Assembly: GCA_002409995.1 (NCBI GenBank)
Contig: DHOR01000025.1
Location: 562 to 50,038 of the forward strand
DNA length: 49,477 nt
Direction of reading: 5' to 3'
Origin: Hungatella sp. UBA5385
GTDB lineage: Bacteria > Bacillota > Clostridia > Lachnospirales > Lachnospiraceae
In this document: positions 7,944 through 15,931 of the stretch, piece after piece
Position numbering within the stretch: the first letter of the stretch is position 1
How the letters are laid out: the number at the start of each line of letters is the position of its first letter
Notes under the pieces: generated by a model
What the model saw: only the letters and a program-made list of their open reading frames with translations
Told to the model about the DNA's origin: nothing
The model's database searches: none
Program-made: the position numbers and the translations under genes

Positions 7944-9702
7944 TACTGGTATTATTTCCGGCATCAATGGCCCTATTATCTATTTAAAGGGTGATCCTGG
8001 ATTTAAAATGAATGAAATGGTTTACGTTGGAGAAGACAATCTGGTAGGTGAAGTCATTGGACTTACCTCAGGAAGAACTATTGTTCAGGTCTATGAGGAA
8101 ACCAGCGGTTTAAAACCAGGTGCAAAAGTAGTTTCCAGCGGATTCCCAGTGTCTGTTACATTGGCTCCGGGAATCTTAAATAATATATTTGACGGCATTG
8201 AACGTCCGTTAAGTGAAATCGCAAAAACAGGGGGACACTATATTGACCGCGGTGTCAATGTGGACTCTCTTGATACTAAAAAGTTATGGGATGCCCATAT
8301 TACAGTGAACAAGGGAGATCATCTCCTTCCAGGCGCTATTATTGCAGAGGTGGTTGAAACTCCTGCGATTGTACACAAGGTTATGATTCCGCCTGATATG
8401 GAGGGGTATGTACTGGATGTTGTGGAAGATGGAACCTATACCATTTCCGATCCGCTTCTCACATTACAGCTTCCTGACGGCAGTGAAAAGAAACTGTCTA
8501 TGACACAGAAATGGCCTATCCGTGTTCCAAGGCCAACTTTAAAAAGATATCCAACCTCTGTACCGCTGATTACTGGGCAGAGAATTATTGATACCCTGTT
8601 CCCTCTGGCAAAGGGCGGTACAGCCTGTATTCCAGGAGGTTTCGGAACCGGTAAAACCATGACTCAGCATCAGGTTGCCAAATGGTCTGATGCAGATATT
8701 ATTATCTATATCGGCTGTGGAGAGCGTGGTAATGAAATGACTCAGGTACTTGAGGAATTCTCTGAACTGATTGACCCCCGTTCCGGCAATCCTTTGATGG
8801 ATCGAACTACTCTCATTGCCAACACCTCCAACATGCCGGTTGCTGCCCGTGAGGCAAGTCTTTATTCAGGCTTAACTCTGGCTGAGTATTACAGAGACAT
8901 GGGATACAACGTTGCTATTATGGCGGATTCCACCTCCCGCTGGGCTGAGGCTCTTCGTGAGCTGTCAGGACGTCTGGAGGAAATGCCTGCTGAGGAAGGG
9001 TTCCCTGCATATCTGGCTTCCAGACTGTCCGCATTCTACGAGCGTGCAGGAATGATGCAGAACTTAAATGGAACCGAAGGGTCTGTTACCATTATCGGAG
9101 CAGTTTCCCCACAGGGCGGTGACTTCTCAGAGCCTGTGACTCAGAATACCAAACGTTTCGTGCGGTGTTTCTGGGGACTGGATAGAAATCTTGCCAATGA
9201 GAGACATTTCCCAGCTATTCACTGGTTAAGCAGCTATTCAGAGTATTTATCAGATCTTGCTCCATGGTATGTGGAAAATGTAGATAAACGGTTTGTGGAT
9301 TACAGAAACCGCCTTGTCTACCTCTTAAACCAGGAAAGCAGCCTGATGGAGATTGTTAAGCTGATTGGCGGAGATATGCTTCCAGATGATCAGAAGCTGA
9401 TCCTGGAGATTGCCAAGGTAATTCGTATCGGTTTCCTTCAGCAGAACGCCTTCCACCAGGAGGATACCTGCGTGCCAATGGATAAGCAGTTTATGATGAT
9501 GGATTTAATTCTCTATCTGTATAAGAAATCCCGTTCTCTGGTTTCTATGGGAATGCCAATGTCTGTACTGAAAGAGGACCCTATTTTCGACAAGATTATT
9601 TCCATCAAATACGATGTACCCAATGACAGACTTGATATGTTCCAGGATTACAAAAAACAGATTGACGCGTTCTATGACTCAGTCATTGAGCGCAATGCAT
9701 AA
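7936..9702 (+). CDS. ntpA: V-type ATP synthase catalytic subunit A
   Basis: This 588-residue catalytic subunit hydrolyses or synthesises ATP in the A3B3 head. The P-loop GGFGTGKT is at residues 234-241 and the catalytic-glutamate motif GERGNE at 262-267. The non-homologous region typical of A subunits (about 110-200), absent from F-type beta subunits, is present. RAGxxG-like GRLEEMPAEEGFPAY is also visible. Length is standard. The ATG at 7936 follows AGGAGG (7921-7926) inside the end of ntpE. Confidence 0.98.
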   Translation: MTNTGIISGINGPIIYLKGDPGFKMNEMVYVGEDNLVGEVIGLTSGRTIVQVYEETSGLKPGAKVVSSGFPVSVTLAPGILNNIFDGIERPLSEIAKTGGHYIDRGVNVDSLDTKKLWDAHITVNKGDHLLPGAIIAEVVETPAIVHKVMIPPDMEGYVLDVVEDGTYTISDPLLTLQLPDGSEKKLSMTQKWPIRVPRPTLKRYPTSVPLITGQRIIDTLFPLAKGGTACIPGGFGTGKTMTQHQVAKWSDADIIIYIGCGERGNEMTQVLEEFSELIDPRSGNPLMDRTTLIANTSNMPVAAREASLYSGLTLAEYYRDMGYNVAIMADSTSRWAEALRELSGRLEEMPAEEGFPAYLASRLSAFYERAGMMQNLNGTEGSVTIIGAVSPQGGDFSEPVTQNTKRFVRCFWGLDRNLANERHFPAIHWLSSYSEYLSDLAPWYVENVDKRFVDYRNRLVYLLNQESSLMEIVKLIGGDMLPDDQKLILEIAKVIRIGFLQQNAFHQEDTCVPMDKQFMMMDLILYLYKKSRSLVSMGMPMSVLKEDPIFDKIISIKYDVPNDRLDMFQDYKKQIDAFYDSVIERNA

Positions 9703-9717
9703 AGGAGGGGCAAAAAA

Positions 9718-11130
9718 ATGGCAATAGAATATTTAGGCTTAAGCGCTATTAACGGCCCCATGGTAGTACTTGAAGGTGTCCAGGATGCTGCTTTTGATGA
9801 AATTGTTGAAATGACAGTGGAAGGCAAAACTAAGAAACTGGGCCGTATTATTGAAGTTTATGAAGACAAGGCAATTATTCAGGTATTTGAAGGAACAGAT
9901 GGATTGGCTCTTAGAAATGTTCATACGAGGCTTACAGGCCGTCCTATGGAGCTGGCTGTTTCTGAGGAAATGCTGGGACGTACCTTTAATGGAGTTGGTC
10001 AGCCTATAGACGGGCTTGGCGATATTCATTCAGACGTTCATATTGATATTAACGGCAAACCATTAAACCCGGTTACCCGTGAATACCCAAGAGATTATAT
10101 CCGTACAGGAATTTCAGCAATTGACGGACTTATGACTCTGATTCGTGGACAGAAGCTGCCCATATTCTCCGGAAATGGTCTTCCCCACGATGAACTGGCT
10201 GCACAGATTGTACAGCAGGCATCTCTTGGTGATGATGCAGAGTCCAGTGAGAAGTTCGCTGTTGTATTTGCTGCTATGGGTGTTAAATATGATGTGGCTG
10301 ACTTCTTCCGCCGTACCTTTGAGGAAAGCGGAGTTTCCGACCATGTGGCAATGTTTATCAACCTTGCTAATGATCCTGTTGTGGAAAGACTGATTACACC
10401 AAAGGTTGCATTGACCCTTGCCGAATACCTGGCTTTTGAAAAGGGAATGCATATTCTGGTTATTTTAACTGATATGACTGCATTTGCGGAGGCGCTCCGT
10501 GAGGTTTCCTCCTCTAAGGGCGAGATTCCTTCCCGTAAAGGTTATCCGGGATATTTATACAGTGAATTGGCTTCTATCTATGAGAGAGCGGGAATTGTTA
10601 AGGGCCGCCATGGCTCTGTGACACAGATACCTATACTCACAATGCCAAATGATGATATCACTCACCCGATTCCTGACTTAACAGGTTACATTACTGAAGG
10701 GCAGATTGTATTGGACCGTAACTTATATGGACAGTCCATTTATCCTCCAATTAATGTACTCCCTTCTTTAAGCCGTCTGATGAAGGATGGCATTGGTGAA
10801 GGATTTACAAGAGCTGATCATCAGGATGTGGCGAACCAGCTGTTCTCCTGTTATGCTAAGGTTGGAGATGCAAGAGCCCTGGCTTCTGTTATCGGTGAAG
10901 ACGAGTTGTCTCCTATTGATAAGAAGTATCTGATCTTCGGTAAGGAATTTGAGCGTGTGTTTGTAGGTCAGGGTAATCATACAAACAGAAACATTGTAAA
11001 GACTTTAACCGTTGGCTGGGAGCTGTTAGGGCTGCTGCCCCGTGCAGAACTGGATCGTGTTGATACCAAGGTATTAGATCAGTATTATAAACCAATGTCA
11101 CCTGAAGAATTCGAGGACGAGGAAGGCTAA
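9718..11130 (+). CDS. ntpB: V-type ATP synthase non-catalytic subunit B
   Basis: This 470-residue partner of subunit A contributes to the nucleotide site but lacks a canonical P-loop: the equivalent region reads PIFSGNGLPHDELAAQI, as expected for B subunits. Other family stretches are IPSRKGYPGYLYSELASIYERAG and the C-terminal GWELLGLLPRAEL. The start at 9718 follows AAAGGAGGGG (9701-9710), placed directly at the end of ntpA. The gene is complete. Confidence 0.97.
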   Translation: MAIEYLGLSAINGPMVVLEGVQDAAFDEIVEMTVEGKTKKLGRIIEVYEDKAIIQVFEGTDGLALRNVHTRLTGRPMELAVSEEMLGRTFNGVGQPIDGLGDIHSDVHIDINGKPLNPVTREYPRDYIRTGISAIDGLMTLIRGQKLPIFSGNGLPHDELAAQIVQQASLGDDAESSEKFAVVFAAMGVKYDVADFFRRTFEESGVSDHVAMFINLANDPVVERLITPKVALTLAEYLAFEKGMHILVILTDMTAFAEALREVSSSKGEIPSRKGYPGYLYSELASIYERAGIVKGRHGSVTQIPILTMPNDDITHPIPDLTGYITEGQIVLDRNLYGQSIYPPINVLPSLSRLMKDGIGEGFTRADHQDVANQLFSCYAKVGDARALASVIGEDELSPIDKKYLIFGKEFERVFVGQGNHTNRNIVKTLTVGWELLGLLPRAELDRVDTKVLDQYYKPMSPEEFEDEEG

Positions 11131-11148
11131 CAGGAAGGAGGGATACCT

Positions 11149-11775
11149 ATGGACCCCAATACATTTCCTACAAAGGGAAACTTAATATTGGCGAAAAACT
11201 CTCTTGCTCTGGCAAGTCAGGGTTATGAGCTGATGGATAAGAAACGGAACATCCTAATCAAAGAGCTGATGGGACTTATTGATGAAGCCAGAGGAATCCA
11301 GTCCGAGATTGACGCTACTTTTACAGCTGCCTATAAAGCCCTTCAGAAGGCAAATATTGAACTGGGTATCACCTATGTTCAGGACATAGCCGCTGCCGTC
11401 CCTGTGGACGATACAGTGCGCATTAAGACCAGAAGCATTATGGGCACGGAAATCCCTCTGGTGGAACATGAAAAAGCGCCTTTGAACCTTACCTATGCTT
11501 ATTATAATACCAGAGAGTCATTAGATGAGGCACGGTTTAACTTTGAGAAGGTGAAGGAACTGACTGTGAAGCTGTCTATGGTGGAGAACTCAGCTTATAG
11601 ACTGGCTAACAGTATTAAAAGGACTCAGAAGCGTGCCAATGCTCTGAAGAATATTACAATCCCGCGATTCCAGGTGTTGACTAAGAATATATCCAATGCT
11701 TTAGAGGAAAAGGATCGGGAAGAGTTTACAAGGCTTAAGGTGATTAAGAGAACGAAGGATGGGGCGGGCAGGTAG
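11149..11775 (+). CDS. ntpD: V-type ATP synthase subunit D
   Basis: This 208-residue central-shaft subunit consists mainly of two long antiparallel helices that rotate inside A3B3. Family-typical features are the N-terminal FPTKGNLILAKNSLALASQG and the C-terminal YRLANSIKRTQKRANALKN followed by IPRFQ. The start follows AGGAGGGAT (11135-11143). It is the last gene of the operon and a strong terminator follows 23 bases after the stop codon. Confidence 0.96.
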   Translation: MDPNTFPTKGNLILAKNSLALASQGYELMDKKRNILIKELMGLIDEARGIQSEIDATFTAAYKALQKANIELGITYVQDIAAAVPVDDTVRIKTRSIMGTEIPLVEHEKAPLNLTYAYYNTRESLDEARFNFEKVKELTVKLSMVENSAYRLANSIKRTQKRANALKNITIPRFQVLTKNISNALEEKDREEFTRLKVIKRTKDGAGR

Positions 11776-11798
11776 ATGTCTGTTGAATCTTGAAGAAG

Positions 11799-11849
11799 GG
11801 GTGATTGCTCCGGCAAAGGGTTGATTTGCCGGGGCGGTCACTCTTTTTT
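11799..11849 (+). terminator. Terminator of the V-ATPase operon
   Basis: A long stem pairs 11799-11817 (GGGTGATTGCTCCGGCAAA) with 11825-11843 (TTTGCCGGGGCGGTCACTC), including G-U pairs, and is followed by six Ts (11844-11849). It lies 23 bases after ntpD and is one of the strongest hairpins in the window. Confidence 0.92.
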
Positions 11850-11871
11850 ATGGGTTTGGTTTTCATTAGGC

Positions 11872-11910
11872 AAACAAAAGAGACTTCTATATTCGATGTC
11901 TCTTTTTGTT
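11872..11910. terminator. Second, bidirectional terminator between convergent genes
   Basis: AAACAAAAGAGAC (11872-11884) pairs with GTCTCTTTTTGTT (11898-11910). A- and T-rich arms make it usable on either strand: as a backstop for the V-ATPase operon and as terminator of the minus-strand gene ending at 11948. Confidence 0.7.
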
Positions 11911-11947
11911 GCAAAAACGGTGAACAATGAGTACCTTATTTTTCACT

Positions 11948-12565
11948 TTATTTTAAGTTAACTCGATATACTGTTTTTAAGTTTATTTGTCTCCCGTAAG
12001 TGTTACCCCCAATGGTGAAATAAAATTTCACCTGAGTTTCATCATTAATACTAATATAGTTATAATCGTTTGTCCAAAAAAGAAATCGAAAAGCTTCGTT
12101 TGCACCAATTATTCCATAATCAACAGGGGCAAGTGTGTCGGAATCAACCATATGCATACTCTTTACCGTTCCATTGCTTATTATCTCACAATAGGGTTCT
12201 AATTTAATTACTTCATTACTTTCATTATGAATCTCTGTTAAGGCAAGAGGACTTTCATTACCGCCCGTTGCAGCAACCACTAGAAAAACAGCACCAGTTG
12301 TTTCATCTGTTATCACATTACCATCTACATCAATTCTATACCCTTCAGGGGTGTCGCAATTATATAACATATAGCCAGTAGAATCAAAATAATGAGTTAA
12401 CCCACTATCAGGGTCTTTGAATAGAGTGTTTTTTGGGTAACTGCCATCATCGTTTTGGTACCACCAGCCAACACTATCTTGTTTCCATTCTCCAGCGGCT
12501 GCAATAAAAGTAATACCAATTGTAAGAAATAACGTACTTGCAAATAATTTTAATGCTTTTCTCAT
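11948..12565 (-). CDS. Secreted protein with a choline-binding-type cell-wall repeat
   Basis: This 205-residue protein has an N-terminal signal peptide (MRKALKLFASTLFLTIGITF, ending near AAAG). One repeat follows, GEWKQDSVGWWYQNDDGSY, with the GWWY aromatic pattern of cell-wall or choline-binding repeats, then a second partial repeat (THYFDSTGYMLYN). The C-terminal 120 residues look like a beta-rich domain I do not recognise. I start it at 12565, after AGGGGGAAC (12572-12580), although the frame is open to 12667. It lies about 100 bases downstream of the antitoxin gene on the same strand; it may be co-transcribed, but a functional link is not evident. Exported and wall-associated is likely; activity is unknown. 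Confidence 0.75.
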   Translation of the reverse strand: MRKALKLFASTLFLTIGITFIAAAGEWKQDSVGWWYQNDDGSYPKNTLFKDPDSGLTHYFDSTGYMLYNCDTPEGYRIDVDGNVITDETTGAVFLVVAATGGNESPLALTEIHNESNEVIKLEPYCEIISNGTVKSMHMVDSDTLAPVDYGIIGANEAFRFLFWTNDYNYISINDETQVKFYFTIGGNTYGRQINLKTVYRVNLK

Positions 12566-12667
12566 ATTTAAGTTCCCCCTAATTAGTATATAATTCGTAT
12601 CGTACAAAGGCTTACAAATAGTTTCAATCGATTTATTAAACGATATAAATATGAATAAAGTATTCAA

Positions 12668-13687
12668 CTAATTAATTGACAATTGATTCGCATATTTATA
12701 TAAAATATACTCATTAGCTTCAGTTTCCTTATACGCTGCCTCTTTATGCATTACATCTATCATATCCTTAGTGTTCATATCACCAAATTGCCTTATTACA
12801 TCACTAATAACTTCTAACTCTTCTTCACTTAAATACTTAGTATCTAACCCAGGAACATATTCAAATTTGTATGCTGTATTTCCATTAATAAGAACCTCAT
12901 TAAAGTGTATGCCTTCTAGTGCTATTATCATCTCATGTGCCTCTGGAACAGCTCCCATTGGTAAAGCTTTATATGCCAACCCTGTTATTGATCTCCCTGT
13001 TCTTTTATAATTTAAAAAATCTGAATACCATAAATACTTCATAAGTTTAACCTTAAAAAGATTTTGAACTTTTAGAGAAAAAACATTTACTATCTCAACA
13101 ACTTTATCCAGGTTTAATATTGTTCCGCCAGTTAACTCTTCATTTCCATTAATGTCAATATATTGCATCTCTATAACTTCTTTAAGGAATTCGTTCTTTT
13201 TAGACTTTATTAATGCATTTACTCCCTTGCTATACTTTTGATATGCCTTTAAAGATAAATTATCTCTTGAACGCTCAAGTAACTGAAGAAACCACTTTGG
13301 GTCTTCCTTTATTTTACGTAAAATATCATCGTGAGCTGTATCTTGCACTTGATAGTTTTCATATCTTGTAATGGTTGCCAGCCCCCAACCGAGTATAATA
13401 GCAAAATCTTTTTGGCTCACACCATAAATATTTCTTATTTCTATAATTTCATCTGATGTTAAAAGATTCATCTGCTTTTTATATGCATCTTTAAATGCCA
13501 CATCATTCTTTCTTATCATTTCTTCAGATTGGGTATATTCGTCAGCTTTACTGCAATATTCGTAAATAGCATTGTAATGAACCGTCTTATTATTGAATAT
13601 ATTTTCCTCTAAAATTAAAACTTCTTGAACTTCATGCTCTTCCATGCAGCTAAGACAGAGTTTGGTTTGGGATTTTAAAATTTTCAT
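12668..13687 (-). CDS. Panacea (SocA/DUF4065) antitoxin with MqsA-like zinc finger and HTH
   Basis: This 339-residue protein has three parts. The N-terminus has CLSC at residues 11-14 and a single later Cys (C45), like a reduced YgiT/MqsA zinc site. Residues 76-115 form an XRE/MqsA-type helix-turn-helix (GVSQKDFAIILGWGLATITRYEN). The C-terminal part, about 215-330, resembles the SocA-like Panacea domain (KLMKYLWYSDFLNYKRTG, then KALPMGAVPEAHE). Panacea domains are known as promiscuous toxin-neutralising modules. The start at 13687 follows TAGGAGGT (13693-13700), which overlaps the stop codon of the upstream gene, so the two are translationally linked. It likely represses its own operon through the HTH. 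Confidence 0.85.
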   Translation of the reverse strand: MKILKSQTKLCLSCMEEHEVQEVLILEENIFNNKTVHYNAIYEYCSKADEYTQSEEMIRKNDVAFKDAYKKQMNLLTSDEIIEIRNIYGVSQKDFAIILGWGLATITRYENYQVQDTAHDDILRKIKEDPKWFLQLLERSRDNLSLKAYQKYSKGVNALIKSKKNEFLKEVIEMQYIDINGNEELTGGTILNLDKVVEIVNVFSLKVQNLFKVKLMKYLWYSDFLNYKRTGRSITGLAYKALPMGAVPEAHEMIIALEGIHFNEVLINGNTAYKFEYVPGLDTKYLSEEELEVISDVIRQFGDMNTKDMIDVMHKEAAYKETEANEYILYKYANQLSIN

Positions 13688-13697
13688 AATATACCTC

Positions 13698-14156
13698 CTA
13701 CTTTTTACCATACGGAAAATCTGTTTTCTTGAATTTCACAGACGTAAAATGAAATGACATTACAAAAATAGTATTATTAACACCACCCACGGACGCTTGA
13801 ATCAGCTCAACCCTAATTTTAATATAAACTTCTTTGTCTCCATAACACCTTCCAAAAACTCGCATCTCTGATTTTTGCGGAAACCTGATGTCTTTTACAG
13901 TTTCAATATATTCTTCTACCTTCAAAGTCTTTAGTTCACGCTTAATTGCAGCTACCGGGTCTTCATGAGGAAATAGTTGTGCCTCTGTGTATTTATTTGT
14001 GTATTGGATAGGTCTATTTTTATCAACCTGTCGTTCCTTCTGAAAGGTAACCTTTGCATTATTATTCTCTAATGCATAAACCAACCTGCTAATATAGGTT
14101 GAGACTTCTAGTGCCTCTTCAATTTTACTCACATTCTTATCTTTTATGTAATTCAT
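13698..14156 (-). CDS. Putative toxin of the Panacea-type pair (possibly MqsR/RelE-like fold)
   Basis: This 152-residue soluble protein lies immediately upstream of the Panacea antitoxin gene, ten bases from its start. The C-terminal half contains EVYIKIRVELIQ and later FVMSFHF, a strand pattern resembling MqsR/RelE-type mRNA interferases, whose C-termini read VYLKI...IVSF. The N-terminal half is charged and helical. Toxin-before-antitoxin order also resembles mqsRA. The start follows AAGGAG (14164-14169). Function as a toxin is inferred from position and partner; the fold resemblance is weak and no catalytic residue can be named with confidence. Confidence 0.7.
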   Translation of the reverse strand: MNYIKDKNVSKIEEALEVSTYISRLVYALENNNAKVTFQKERQVDKNRPIQYTNKYTEAQLFPHEDPVAAIKRELKTLKVEEYIETVKDIRFPQKSEMRVFGRCYGDKEVYIKIRVELIQASVGGVNNTIFVMSFHFTSVKFKKTDFPYGKK

Positions 14157-14192
14157 ATTACCACTCCTTATTCATATTGTCAACTCTTTCGG

Positions 14193-14210
14193 TATCATTT
14201 GATAGTGATA
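14193..14210. promoter_or_regulatory. Candidate operator upstream of the toxin gene
   Basis: TATCA (14193-14197) and TGATA (14206-14210) form a dyad spaced by eight bases. On the minus strand it lies just downstream of TACAAT (14210-14215), a possible -10 box for the toxin-antitoxin operon. A repressor bound here would block transcription, as expected for an HTH antitoxin. The assignment is tentative. Confidence 0.3.
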
Positions 14211-14360
14211 TTGTAGATCATATGATTGAAACTTAAAAATAAAACAAAATTTACTCCTTACAGCTTACTTGACATTTGCTTCTTTTTTTATCAAAATAAA
14301 AACATAACGGTACTTATATTGGTGATAAAATGAATCATAGATTTTTATTTTATCAAACAG

Positions 14361-14388
14361 TGTAACAAACTTCACATTTTACAGTCAT
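14361..14388 (+). promoter_or_regulatory. Candidate ECF-type promoter
   Basis: TGTAAC (14361-14366), the AAC-type -35 element of extracytoplasmic-function sigma promoters, is followed after 16 bases by AGTCAT (14383-14388), similar to the CGTC-type -10. The predicted start would leave a leader of about 15 bases before the sigma factor gene at 14409. This suggests autoregulation by the encoded sigma factor. Confidence 0.45.
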
Positions 14389-14408
14389 ATAGGTATAAGG
14401 GGAATTTT

Positions 14409-14924
14409 ATGGAAAACAGAGAATTTGAGATACTTTATCTGAAGTATGTAAATGAGGTCTTTAAATTTTTATACCGGCTATCTGGCAATTACCATATTGC
14501 GGAAGAATTAACTCAGGAAACCTTTGTCAGGGCTTATAAATCTTTAGATGATTTTAGAGGAGAATGTCAGTTAAAAGTTTGGCTATGCCAGATTGCTAAA
14601 AACCTATATTTTGATGACCTTAAGAAGTGTAAAAACAACATATCGTTAGATGTAGAAGAAAATAGTCTATTTATAAATCAAGTGGATTTTATTGATAATA
14701 TTATTAAGAAAGACACTTTAATAAGTCTGGGAAAACTTATTCGTAAATTGAAGGAGCCATATCAGGAAATTCTAATACAGCACTTGCTTTTAGAACTTAG
14801 CTATGGGGAAATCAGTATGAACTTTGGAAAATCCGAAACCTGGGTACGGGTAAATTTTTATAGAGCCAAACAAAAGCTACAGACTTTGTATCAAGAAATG
14901 GAGGTAGATGACGGTGAAATGTGA
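14409..14924 (+). CDS. ECF RNA polymerase sigma factor
   Basis: This 171-residue sigma-70-family factor directs RNA polymerase to stress-type promoters. Region 2 spans about residues 8-75 (FLYRLSGNYHIAEELTQETF, FRGECQLKVWLCQIAKN) and region 4 about 112-165 (LKEPYQEILIQHLLLELSYGEI, SETWVRVNFYRAKQKL). There is no sigma 1.1 or region 3. The start follows AAGGGGAAT (14397-14405). It overlaps the anti-sigma gene by 11 bases, the standard paired arrangement. The likely trigger is envelope stress, an inference from its membrane partner. Confidence 0.93.
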   Translation: MENREFEILYLKYVNEVFKFLYRLSGNYHIAEELTQETFVRAYKSLDDFRGECQLKVWLCQIAKNLYFDDLKKCKNNISLDVEENSLFINQVDFIDNIIKKDTLISLGKLIRKLKEPYQEILIQHLLLELSYGEISMNFGKSETWVRVNFYRAKQKLQTLYQEMEVDDGEM

Positions 14925-15846
14925 TGTGATCAGGGATTTAATCCCACTATATGCAGAAAATTTATGCAGCGAAGAAAGCACTGCTCTAGTCAAAGAGCAT
15001 CTTAGTACCTGTTCCGTTTGCAATGAATATTTAACTGCTATTACCAAGGATATAACCCCTTCTCTCCCTTCTGAGAAAGAGTTGGAAGAGAGACTATCCG
15101 AAAAAGATTTACTGGTAAAAAGTAAAGAAAGCATAAGAAAGGATACGATTAAAAAAATACTGATCGTGCTGAATATAATTGTTATTACTATAACATCTGT
15201 GATTATAGCTGTCTACATCTTTCTTTCAATTGATGAAATTGCAAGATTTCCAGCTCTACACTATACATTTGGAATCAATATAATCTATCTATTTGGCTTT
15301 ATCCTAATGCTATCCCCAATCATTATTGGATCATTGGAAATATACAGCCTGGTTAATAGATTTAAATCCAAACATTATATAAGAAAATTTATTTCTAATA
15401 TACTTTTACAGCTTATTGCGATGATTTTAAGCCTTGCCATGATGTTTATTATGATTGTAGCACCGCCATTTGAATCCCGGACAAATAACTTGAGAAATTA
15501 CTTAAAAACAGACAAAGATATTAAAAAACATGAGACCGTTTACAGCAGCTTCTTCCCTGAAGAAATCTCTGAATCTGCAAACAATCCAGAGTACCGCTAT
15601 GAAAAATATAGCACCCTTTTATTTACTTATTGTAAGATGCAGCTTTCATTAACATTACCGGATAATGAATACTTAACAGAGAAAAACCGAATTCTTGCTT
15701 ATGAAACTATCCCCTTGGAAGGGGAAGAAAATGCTTTTGCAGTTGTTTTAAGCGGTGTAAGAACGGGTCTTAAGCCTAAACTAGAGTTTCGTTTTGATGA
15801 CAGAAGTAAAAAACTCTCCTACAATCTTTATATGGAATTTCATTAA
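14914..15846 (+). CDS. Membrane anti-sigma factor with zinc-binding ZAS domain
   Basis: This 310-residue protein begins with a ZAS anti-sigma domain: C3 and then H29-x3-C33-x2-C36. Three hydrophobic helices follow at about residues 75-97, 115-140 and 160-190, then an external C-terminal domain of about 115 residues. It should hold the upstream sigma factor at the membrane and release it on an envelope signal. I choose GTG 14914, eight bases after GGAGGT (14900-14905), rather than ATG 14908, because it gives better spacing and the typical MKCDVIRDLIPLY start. Confidence 0.9.
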   Translation: MKCDVIRDLIPLYAENLCSEESTALVKEHLSTCSVCNEYLTAITKDITPSLPSEKELEERLSEKDLLVKSKESIRKDTIKKILIVLNIIVITITSVIIAVYIFLSIDEIARFPALHYTFGINIIYLFGFILMLSPIIIGSLEIYSLVNRFKSKHYIRKFISNILLQLIAMILSLAMMFIMIVAPPFESRTNNLRNYLKTDKDIKKHETVYSSFFPEEISESANNPEYRYEKYSTLLFTYCKMQLSLTLPDNEYLTEKNRILAYETIPLEGEENAFAVVLSGVRTGLKPKLEFRFDDRSKKLSYNLYMEFH

Positions 15847-15870
15847 TGCAGTTTATATATTCTAAATACT

Positions 15871-15903
15871 AACAGCCCGAAACCATAACGGTTTCGAGCT
15901 GTT
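15871..15903. terminator. Bidirectional terminator between the anti-sigma gene and the GntP permease gene
   Basis: AACAGCCCGAAACC (15871-15884) pairs with GGTTTCGAGCTGTT (15890-15903) around the loop ATAAC. It lies between the converging 3' ends of the anti-sigma gene and the minus-strand permease gene, and can serve both. Confidence 0.8.
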
Positions 15904-15931
15904 GAACAAAAAATCTTTCATATATAATCTA

